Part shown: positions 1 through 5,480 of the stretch, in pieces | Position numbering within the stretch: position 1 is the first letter of the stretch | Layout of the letters: every line of letters begins with the position of its first letter | Assembly (NCBI GenBank): GCA_023700785.1 | Contig: JAMPYH010000084.1 | Coordinates: forward strand, 1 to 9,331 | Reading direction: 5' to 3' | Source of the DNA: Candidatus Zixiibacteriota bacterium | GTDB taxonomy: Bacteria; Zixibacteria; MSB-5A5; GN15; FEB-12 | DNA length: 9,331 nt | The notes under the pieces: model-generated | The model's input: the letters and a program-made list of their open reading frames with translations, nothing else | What the model was told of the DNA's origin: nothing | Databases searched by the model: none | Made by a program: the position numbers and the translations under genes

Positions 1-168
1 AGATTCAGGATCGCGATCCAGCGGAAGATTCGCCATCTTGTTCACTGTCCGCTTATCCAGCTTCACCACCCAGAGGATGATCAGCGCGAATACGGCCACG
101 AACAGGCAAAGGGCGATGACCGGAAAGATCTCCAGGCCGGGTATGGAGCGAAGCAGGTCAGAGATCAT
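1..168 (-). CDS. ccoQ: CcoQ/FixQ-like small subunit of cbb3 oxidase (3' end outside window)
   Basis: Small single-span membrane subunit that stabilises the cbb3-type cytochrome c oxidase in the cytoplasmic membrane. Fifty-six codons are visible before the window edge. Residues about 14-35 are strongly hydrophobic and end in WVVK, followed by a charged tail. The tail contains ANLPLD (residues 46-51), which resembles the ANLPF/L-acidic tail usual in CcoQ, so probably only a few residues are missing. The ATG overlaps the ccoNO stop (ATGA, 165-168), and a perfect AGGAGG (176-181) lies 7 bases upstream, which fixes the start and implies translational coupling. The assignment rests on position after ccoNO, size and tail motif. 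CcoQ sequences are poorly conserved, so a different small oxidase-associated membrane protein is a minor alternative. Confidence 0.85.
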   Translation of the reverse strand, partial: MISDLLRSIPGLEIFPVIALCLFVAVFALIILWVVKLDKRTVNKMANLPLDRDPES

Positions 169-2330
169 GGCGCCACCTCCTGGTTGGTCGCGACCGCGCT
201 CGGCCCGAACTCGATCGGTTTCCCTTTGATGTCACTCCCGAGTCGCTGCAGGTACGCGATCAGCGCGATTATCTCCCGATCCTCGCGGACCTCGATCCCG
301 GCTTCCTTTAGACCTGTCGCGCTCTTGAGGGATTGCGCGCGCAGATCCGCCAGCGCTTCATTCTCATATCCTTCCGGATACGGCACGCCTAGTGTTCGCA
401 TCGTGCCGATCTTGGACGTTGTCGCGCTTATATTCAGTTCGTCACTTATCAGCCAGGGATATTTCGGCATGATCGACCCGGGCGACATCGACGTGGGATC
501 TTTCATATGGTTGTAGTGCCAGGCATCGGGATACTTGCCTCCCTGCCTCCAAAGATCCGGTCCGGTTCGTTTGGAACCCCAGAGGAAAGGATGTTCGTAG
601 ACATACTCGCCGGCTTTGGAATATTCGCCATAGCGCTCGGTCTCCGAACGGAACGGACGGATCATCTGCGAATGACAGTTATTGCATCCCTCGCGGATAT
701 ACAGGTCGCGCCCTTCAAGCTCAAGCGGCGAATATGGTTTCACCGCCGCGATGGTCGGCGTGTTGGACTTTACCAGGAAAGTCGGGATCATCTCGATAAT
801 TCCGCCGATCAGAATGGCGACAGTGGTCAATACCAAAAACTGCACTGGGCGGCGTTCAAGCCAGCGATGCCAGGTCTTATCATGTCCGGTAACAGAGTAA
901 GACTTCTCAAGCGCCGGAGCCGAGGCTGACTCGTTGGCGAGCAGTTTTCCTTGCTTGGCGGTCTTCCACAGATTGATGATCATCAGGACCACGCCGGCCA
1001 GGAAGAACGTACCTCCCACCGCGCGAATGATATACATCGGAATGATCTGCAATACGGTTTCAAGGAAATTCGGATACGCCAGAAAGCCGCCCTCGCCGAA
1101 CTCTTTCCACATAAGTCCCTGCGTGATACCGGCAAAATAGAGCGGCAACGCGTAGATCAGGATGCCGAGGAAGCCGATCCAGAAGTGGAAATTCGCCAGC
1201 TTCTCGGAGTAGAGCTTGGTGCCATAGATGCGCGGTATCAACCAATAGAGAATACCGAAAGTCAAAAAGCCGTTCCAGCCGAGCGCGCCGACATGTACGT
1301 GCGCGATCGTCCAGTCGGTGAAGTGCGACAGCGCGTTGACCGATTTGACCGAGAGCAACGGTCCTTCAAATGTTGCCATCCCGTACGCCGTGACCGCGAC
1401 CACCAGAAACTTGAGCACTGCGCTTTCGCGGACTTTATCCCAAGCGCCTCGCAATGTCAGCAATCCGTTCAGCATGCCGCCCCAGGACGGAGCGATGAGC
1501 ATCACGGAGAAAACAGTCCCGAGCGACTGCGCCCAATCAGGGAGCGAAGAATAGAGCAGATGATGCGGTCCCGCCCAGATGTAGATAAAGATCAGCGCCC
1601 AGAAGTGAATAATAGAAAGGCGATAGGAAAAGACCGGGCGATCCGCCGCTTTCGGCAGGTAGTAATACATCATGCCGAGGAACGGGGTGGTCAAAAAGAA
1701 CGCTACCGCGTTATGTCCATACCACCATTGCACCAGCGCGTCCTGGATGCCCGCATAAACCGGATAACTTTTGAACAGCGTCGCCGGCAGGGCGATCGAA
1801 TTGACGATATGCAACACGGCAACCGTCACCCAGGTCGCGATATAGAACCAGACCGCGACATACATATGCCGCTCGCGCCGCTTCAGGATCGTGCCGAATA
1901 GATTGATGCCGAAGATCACCCAGACCACCGCGATCAGGATATCGATCGGCCATTCCAGCTCGGCGTATTCCTTGCTGGTCGTGATGCCCAGCGGAAGCGT
2001 GATCGCGGCCAACAGGATGATCGACTGCCAGCCCCAGAAGTTCAGCTTGCTGAGCATATCGCTGAACATGCGCGCCTTGCACAGCCGCTGGAGCGAGTAG
2101 TAGATCGCCATGAACATCGCGTTTCCGACAAACGCGAAGATCACCGCGTTAGTGTGCAACGGTCTTATGCGCGAAAAGGTCGTGTAGGGAATACCAAAGT
2201 TGAAGACCGGCGAAAACAGCTGATGTGCCGCCAGCAATCCAACCAGCATCCCGACCGCACCCCAGACGACCGTGGCTATGCCGAAATCCCGTACTACCTT
2301 GTTGTCGTACGAAAAGGTCTCAACCGCCAT
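165..2330 (-). CDS. ccoNO: cbb3-type cytochrome c oxidase, fused subunits I and II (CcoN-CcoO)
   Basis: Fusion of the catalytic subunit CcoN and the membrane-anchored mono-heme cytochrome CcoO, 721 residues. It reduces O2 to water and pumps protons with high oxygen affinity. CcoN is about residues 1-460 with around 12 hydrophobic segments. Putative heme b ligands are H59 and H346, the heme b3 ligand is H344, CuB ligands are H206, H256 and H257, and Y250 fits the cross-linked tyrosine of cbb3 enzymes. A polar linker (about 456-495) leads to a new membrane span (497-520) and the CcoO cytochrome domain. That domain has the heme c motif CNNCH (549-553), RPFRSE downstream, and M621 in PGSIMPKYPWL as the likely distal ligand. 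The start at 2330 is chosen because GGAG (2338-2341) lies 7 bases upstream and MAVETFSYDN begins the conserved region; an upstream in-frame extension to 2429 runs through ccoS and looks non-coding. It overlaps ccoS by 11 bp and ccoQ by 4 bp. Such fusions are known in Bacteroidetes and some other phyla. Confidence 0.97.
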   Translation of the reverse strand: MAVETFSYDNKVVRDFGIATVVWGAVGMLVGLLAAHQLFSPVFNFGIPYTTFSRIRPLHTNAVIFAFVGNAMFMAIYYSLQRLCKARMFSDMLSKLNFWGWQSIILLAAITLPLGITTSKEYAELEWPIDILIAVVWVIFGINLFGTILKRRERHMYVAVWFYIATWVTVAVLHIVNSIALPATLFKSYPVYAGIQDALVQWWYGHNAVAFFLTTPFLGMMYYYLPKAADRPVFSYRLSIIHFWALIFIYIWAGPHHLLYSSLPDWAQSLGTVFSVMLIAPSWGGMLNGLLTLRGAWDKVRESAVLKFLVVAVTAYGMATFEGPLLSVKSVNALSHFTDWTIAHVHVGALGWNGFLTFGILYWLIPRIYGTKLYSEKLANFHFWIGFLGILIYALPLYFAGITQGLMWKEFGEGGFLAYPNFLETVLQIIPMYIIRAVGGTFFLAGVVLMIINLWKTAKQGKLLANESASAPALEKSYSVTGHDKTWHRWLERRPVQFLVLTTVAILIGGIIEMIPTFLVKSNTPTIAAVKPYSPLELEGRDLYIREGCNNCHSQMIRPFRSETERYGEYSKAGEYVYEHPFLWGSKRTGPDLWRQGGKYPDAWHYNHMKDPTSMSPGSIMPKYPWLISDELNISATTSKIGTMRTLGVPYPEGYENEALADLRAQSLKSATGLKEAGIEVREDREIIALIAYLQRLGSDIKGKPIEFGPSAVATNQEVAP

Positions 2331-2520
2331 GCTGTATCTCCGATGAAGGTTTGGTTGTGTTCTCTGTATCAGTTGGAACCGACTTCTCCTCGAACAACAC
2401 CCGAAGCGCCGGTGTATAGGTGTCGTCATACTGGCCCGACCGAACCGCCCACCAGAAAGCGAGCAGGAATCCGGTGGCGACCAAAAGTGACGCGCCTAGT
2501 AATATCACTATCACGTACAT
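2320..2520 (-). CDS. ccoS: cbb3-type oxidase assembly protein CcoS
   Basis: Small membrane protein (66 residues) needed in studied species for inserting heme and copper cofactors into the cbb3 oxidase. One hydrophobic span covers about residues 2-24. It runs into the family motif WAVRSGQYDD (25-33) followed by TPALRVLFEE (36-45), which is diagnostic for CcoS. The last 20 residues are polar and look unconserved. The ATG lies one base after the ccoI stop codon, and the 3' end overlaps the ccoNO start by 11 bp, so it sits in a tightly coupled operon between the copper pump and the oxidase structural gene. Confidence 0.95.
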   Translation of the reverse strand: MYVIVILLGASLLVATGFLLAFWWAVRSGQYDDTYTPALRVLFEEKSVPTDTENTTKPSSEIQHGG

Positions 2521-2521
2521 G

Positions 2522-4936
2522 CTAGCTCACTCCGATCCGTCGCGCGGCGAGTCGCGTGCCGAGGGTGGCGAATAGGACCACCGAGACCGACGAAACCGGC
2601 ATCAGGATCGCCGACACCAGCGGCGAGAGATGTCCGCTCGCGGCGAAGGCGAGGCCGATAACATTGTAAAAGATCGAGATCGCGATACTGGCAAGGATCA
2701 GATTGCGGCTGGCGCGAGCCAACAGCAGAAACTTGTTGAGTTTGTGCAGTTGGGACGCTTCGAGGATACCATCACAGGCCGGCGTAAAATTGATCGCCTG
2801 ATCCGAAACCGCGATACCGACAGTCGCGGCCTTCAGCGCGCCGGCATCGTTAAGCCCGTCGCCGATCATCAGCACTCGCCGGCCATCCGACTGGATCGAG
2901 TCAACCGCGTTCAGTTTGTCATGAGGCGATTGGTCGAAACGCAGCGGCGTATTCGCGCCGAACAGATCGGTCAACCGCCCGCGTTCCTTAGCGTTGTCTC
3001 CCGAGAGTACCGCCAACGAATAGTCGGCCCGCAGCGCGCGAATCGTCTCTTCGATCCCCGCGCGGTACCTGTTGTTCATGCGAAACTTGCCGCGAAGTTG
3101 ACCATCGATCGCAAGGTACGTGACACTTCCCTCGCCCTGCGATCCATTGGCGCTTGCGGTGGTATCGTCAACAGCCCAGCTATACCGTCCAAGTCGCACC
3201 GAGCGGCCATTCACCAGGCCGCTGATCCCCATGCCGGACTCCTCCGCGTATTCGCGGACAGCGGCCGGCTCCGCCTGAAACTCGGCGTCAATTCGCCGGC
3301 TTGCCGGATGAGTTGAATGCCGCGCCAATGACTTGATCAGCCTGATCTCCTCGTCGCTCAGCTCCGCTCCGTCAAAAGTCAACCGCTCCGGCTCATTGAT
3401 CGTTAACGTTCCTGTCTTGTCGAATACGATCGTGTCGGCGGTCGCCATCGCTTCGACCACAGCGGCATTCTTGAGAAAGAAGTTCTGACTCCCCAATATT
3501 CGCATAGCTGTCCCGAGCACAAACGGGCTGGAAAGCGCCAGCGCGCACGGACAGGCGACGATCAGCACTGCCGTCACGGCGTTGATCGCGATATCGACAT
3601 CGCGCCGCAGCCAGAATATGGCTGTAGCGGCCGCGATGAGTATCACCGCCGCCGTGAAGTATTTGCCAAACCTGTCGGCGACCGTGCTTATCGATCTGCG
3701 TGAGTCTTTGGCGTAGGTCGCGCTGTTCCAGAGCGAGGTTAAATAGCTCTGCGAGACCTCTTTGACCACCTCAAGCTCGATCGTCGTGCCGACCTGGCGC
3801 CCGCCCGCATAGACCATAGCGCCGCTCGTCGCCGGACGGGGCGTTGACTCGCCGGTCACAAAGCTGTAATCGATCGAGCCATTGCCGGAGATCAGAATCG
3901 AATCCGCCGGAACGATCTCCTGATTGCGCACAATGATCCGGTCGCCGACGATCAGTCCTGTCACCGGTACGGAGATCTCGCTGTCTCCGGCGCGACGAGT
4001 GATCGAAGCCGGGAAATACGCCTTATAATCGCGGTCGAACGACAACCGCTCGTACGTTCGATCTTGAAACAGCTTCCCCAACAAAAGGAAGAAGACCAGG
4101 CCTGAGAATGAGTCGAGAAACCCCGGGCCGGCGTTGATCGTAATGTCGTAGATCGAGCGCCCAAACAGAGCCGCCATGCCAAGCGCGAGCGGGACATCGA
4201 TATTGATCATCCGTGACCTGAGGCTGTAAAACGACGACCGGAAGTAATCCGACGCGGAATAAAACAGCACCGGCAGCGCGAGGATCACCATGGCGATCCG
4301 GAAGACCAGCGGGAAAAGCGTTTGCTCCAGCTCGCGCGCGTTGAGGTAATCCGGAAAACTGAGCAGCATGATATTGGCAAAACAGAAACCGGCGACGCCT
4401 ACTTTCAGATAAAGCGAACGACGCGGATCTCGCCGTTCGACCCGCTCGAAATGTTCCAGGCGGATCCGCGGTTCATACCCGAGTTTTGCCAGTTGCTCCA
4501 CCAGCTGCCGCAGGGTCACTATTTTTGGATCGAATTGGATCGAAACCTCGCGACGCAGGAAATTGACCTGAGATCGGCTGATGCCCGGGTTCAGCCGATA
4601 AAGATTCTCCAATAGCCAGACACAGGACGCGCAATGGATCTGCGGAATAACGAAACTAACCCGGTCGGTTTCGCCGTCGGAGAAATCAACAAGTTTGCGT
4701 GAAACGGCGGGATCGTCGAGATACGCGAAGCGGGAACTGTCTTCCGCGCTCGGCTTGATACCGGGCGGGGTCGCCTGGCCGTAGTAAGCGCTGAGCTCGG
4801 CGGAATGGAGCAGCTCGTACACCGCCTTGCATCCGGAACAACAAAAGACGTCCCCGCCAACAGACAGCGCCTGATCGCGGCAACGCGCGCCGCAATGCGT
4901 GCAGGCGAGTTCTTCAGTGACAATCGTTCCGGCCAT
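2522..4936 (-). CDS. ccoI: Copper-transporting P-type ATPase CcoI/FixI (cbb3 oxidase assembly)
   Basis: Heavy-metal P1B-type ATPase, 804 residues, in the cytoplasmic membrane; in this operon context it exports Cu(I) to supply the CuB site of CcoN. The N-terminal cysteine-rich domain has CTHCGARC (12-19) and FCCSGC (31-36), typical of the FixI/CcoI type. A heavy-metal-associated domain (about 93-158) carries the metal site HCASC (101-105). About eight membrane spans follow. Core motifs are TGES (361-364, actuator domain), CPC (462-464, transport site), DKTGT (506-510, phosphorylated Asp506), HP (543-544) and GDGLND (692-697). The C-terminal MPVSSVSVV (779-787) corresponds to the MSxSS-type motif of the last span. 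No key residue is missing. The ATG at 4936 has only a weak AGGAT very close upstream, so its translation signal is poor; no better start before the cysteine motifs is evident. It is the first gene of the operon and is followed by ccoS after one base. Confidence 0.97.
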   Translation of the reverse strand: MAGTIVTEELACTHCGARCRDQALSVGGDVFCCSGCKAVYELLHSAELSAYYGQATPPGIKPSAEDSSRFAYLDDPAVSRKLVDFSDGETDRVSFVIPQIHCASCVWLLENLYRLNPGISRSQVNFLRREVSIQFDPKIVTLRQLVEQLAKLGYEPRIRLEHFERVERRDPRRSLYLKVGVAGFCFANIMLLSFPDYLNARELEQTLFPLVFRIAMVILALPVLFYSASDYFRSSFYSLRSRMINIDVPLALGMAALFGRSIYDITINAGPGFLDSFSGLVFFLLLGKLFQDRTYERLSFDRDYKAYFPASITRRAGDSEISVPVTGLIVGDRIIVRNQEIVPADSILISGNGSIDYSFVTGESTPRPATSGAMVYAGGRQVGTTIELEVVKEVSQSYLTSLWNSATYAKDSRRSISTVADRFGKYFTAAVILIAAATAIFWLRRDVDIAINAVTAVLIVACPCALALSSPFVLGTAMRILGSQNFFLKNAAVVEAMATADTIVFDKTGTLTINEPERLTFDGAELSDEEIRLIKSLARHSTHPASRRIDAEFQAEPAAVREYAEESGMGISGLVNGRSVRLGRYSWAVDDTTASANGSQGEGSVTYLAIDGQLRGKFRMNNRYRAGIEETIRALRADYSLAVLSGDNAKERGRLTDLFGANTPLRFDQSPHDKLNAVDSIQSDGRRVLMIGDGLNDAGALKAATVGIAVSDQAINFTPACDGILEASQLHKLNKFLLLARASRNLILASIAISIFYNVIGLAFAASGHLSPLVSAILMPVSSVSVVLFATLGTRLAARRIGVS

Positions 4937-4975
4937 TATCCTATCGATTCAAGGACGTCAAAACTGTACAAATAA

Positions 4976-4998
4976 GTGTAAATCTGCCCTATTTACAC
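4976..4998. promoter_or_regulatory. Putative operator: GTGTAAAT-N7-ATTTACAC inverted repeat
   Basis: Perfect 8-bp arms separated by 7 bases (CTGCCCT), placed 40 bp upstream of the ccoI start. It lies just downstream of the predicted ccoI transcription start (about 5005), where a bound repressor would block transcription. An extra half-site-like TGTACAAAT lies at 4965-4973. It does not match the FNR/Anr consensus (TTGAT-N4-ATCAA) usual for cbb3 operons, and I cannot name the regulator. The repeat is seen directly; operator function is inference. Confidence 0.55.
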
Positions 4999-5011
4999 CA
5001 TGTTTCGCCGG

Positions 5012-5040
5012 AATATATCGGCAGTTAGAAATCGAGGCAA
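5012..5040 (-). promoter_or_regulatory. Putative sigma-70-type promoter of the cco operon
   Basis: Read on the minus strand: TTGCCT (5035-5040), 17-base spacer, TATATT (5012-5017). This predicts a start near 5005 and a leader of about 70 bases before ccoI. The -10 box matches consensus at 5 of 6 positions and the -35 at 4 of 6. It is the best-spaced pair I find upstream of ccoI. It shares TTGCCTCGA and GATATATT with the sequence in front of hprK. Confidence 0.5.
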
Positions 5041-5060
5041 GCGATAGGAACGACAAAGAA

Positions 5061-5083
5061 TCTATTTTTGCGGGAAAAATAGA
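5061..5083. repeat. Perfect inverted repeat, 9-bp arms, GCGGG centre
   Basis: TCTATTTTT (5061-5069), spacer GCGGG, AAAAATAGA (5075-5083). It lies about 57-78 bp upstream of the predicted ccoI transcription start, a usual place for an activator site, and directly abuts the second GTAAAT/ATTTAC repeat. It could also be a hairpin in a transcript, but no T-tract follows a GC-rich stem, so an intrinsic terminator is unlikely. The binding protein is unknown. Confidence 0.4.
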
Positions 5084-5101
5084 GTAAATTAGTGCATTTA
5101 C
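5084..5101. promoter_or_regulatory. Second putative operator: GTAAAT-N6-ATTTAC
   Basis: Same half-sites as the repeat at 4976-4998, with a 6-base instead of a 7-base spacer. The two centres are about 105 bp apart, close to ten helical turns, and flank the predicted ccoI promoter. This would suit a looping repressor or two dimers of one regulator. The sequence repetition is visible; the role is inferred, and the AT-rich composition raises the chance of coincidence. Confidence 0.4.
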
Positions 5102-5305
5102 AATCTATACCCAAAGGTACTCTTTGAGATTGGCGATTCCCGTCGATGCTCGCGTATATCAACGGCTCGATTCCATAAAAGTGCCGACACATCGCTTGAT
5201 CAGTGATGGTGCGTTGGGGCGAAAGGGAAACGAACGCTGAGGTTTCCGGCTGTCATTTGGACCATCCGGTCCGGTATCAGCCCAAAATATGGACCAAAAA
5301 ACTCC

Positions 5306-5334
5306 TTGGAGAATTCAACAATCGGCAGTATACT
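5306..5334 (+). promoter_or_regulatory. Possible typA promoter
   Basis: TTGGAG (5306-5311), 17-base spacer, TATACT (5329-5334). The -10 box is good (5 of 6) and the -35 weak (3 of 6). Transcription would begin near 5341, immediately ahead of the hairpin at 5350-5378. It overlaps stem C of the candidate structured RNA, so the two readings compete. Confidence 0.4.
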
Positions 5335-5349
5335 CGGCCCGACTGCTGG

Positions 5350-5384
5350 AACCCGGACAGCCTGAGCTGGACCGGGTTTTCTTT
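5350..5384 (+). terminator. Intrinsic-terminator-like hairpin upstream of typA
   Basis: AACCCGG (5350-5356) pairs with CCGGGTT (5372-5378), with an inner CAGC/GCTG stem (5358-5361 with 5366-5369) closing a CTGA loop. The T-rich tract TTCTTT follows directly (5379-5384). It lies on the typA strand about 55-100 bases before the possible start codons, so it would end an upstream transcript or attenuate typA. It may also act as a 5' stabilising hairpin if transcription starts at 5341. Confidence 0.6.
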
Positions 5385-5480
5385 ACCGTGATCTCCCCCT
5401 ACATGGTCTGGGCAGCGGATGAAAGCGTGGAATAGAACATGGCCCGGGAACTTCCCGCGCCCCGAAAGGTTTATCGCCGT

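Larger units (their letters stand above)
5211..5384 (+). ncRNA. Candidate structured RNA (typA leader or small RNA)
   Basis: Consecutive stems can be drawn by eye on the plus strand. Stem A is GGAAAC/GTTTCC (5226-5231 with 5242-5247). Directly adjoining it is stem B, with outer GGCTG/CAGCC (5248-5252 with 5278-5282) and inner GGACC/GGTCC (5259-5263 with 5268-5272). Stem C is CGGCAGT/ACTGCTG (5323-5329 with 5342-5348, one G-U). A terminator-like hairpin follows (5350-5378). GCGTT (5211-5215) is complementary to AACGC (5233-5237) in the loop of stem A, which would make a pseudoknot, or an alternative hairpin. I recognise no known RNA family. It may be a regulatory leader of typA that attenuates transcription, or a free-standing small RNA. 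No energy calculation or covariation was possible. Confidence 0.35.
4937..5480. other. Divergent intergenic region between ccoI and typA
   Basis: About 540 bases without a convincing gene. The left 170 bases are AT-rich and hold the putative ccoI promoter and three inverted repeats, listed separately. Bases 5105-5200 show no clear element apart from a weak plus-strand promoter-like pair, TTGGCG (5130-5135) and TATATC (5155-5160), with a long 19-base spacer. Bases 5211-5384 can fold into consecutive hairpins. Short open frames here show no recognisable protein and no good ribosome binding site. An in-frame ATG at 5439 could extend TypA by 14 residues. Confidence 0.7.

Noticed and set aside
951..1901. 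Long open frame (316 codons) on the plus strand opposite ccoNO
   Set aside because: It is antisense to a clearly conserved oxidase, its product is rich in Arg, Asp and Gln without any recognisable motif, and it has no sensible start context. It is a shadow of the GC-rich codon pattern.
2630..3316. Plus-strand open frame of 228 codons opposite ccoI
   Set aside because: Antisense to the P-domain of CcoI, low-complexity charged composition, no family resemblance.
5340..5378. TGGAACC before the terminator hairpin, reminiscent of a T-box antiterminator core (TGGNACC)
   Set aside because: The flanking T-box consensus (AGGG before, GCG after) is not matched, no stem I with a specifier loop could be drawn, and typA is not a usual T-box target.
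5203..5391. Plus-strand 62-codon open frame in the region upstream of typA
   Set aside because: No ribosome binding site of note, no family resemblance, and it runs through the stems and terminator hairpin, so an RNA explanation is preferred.
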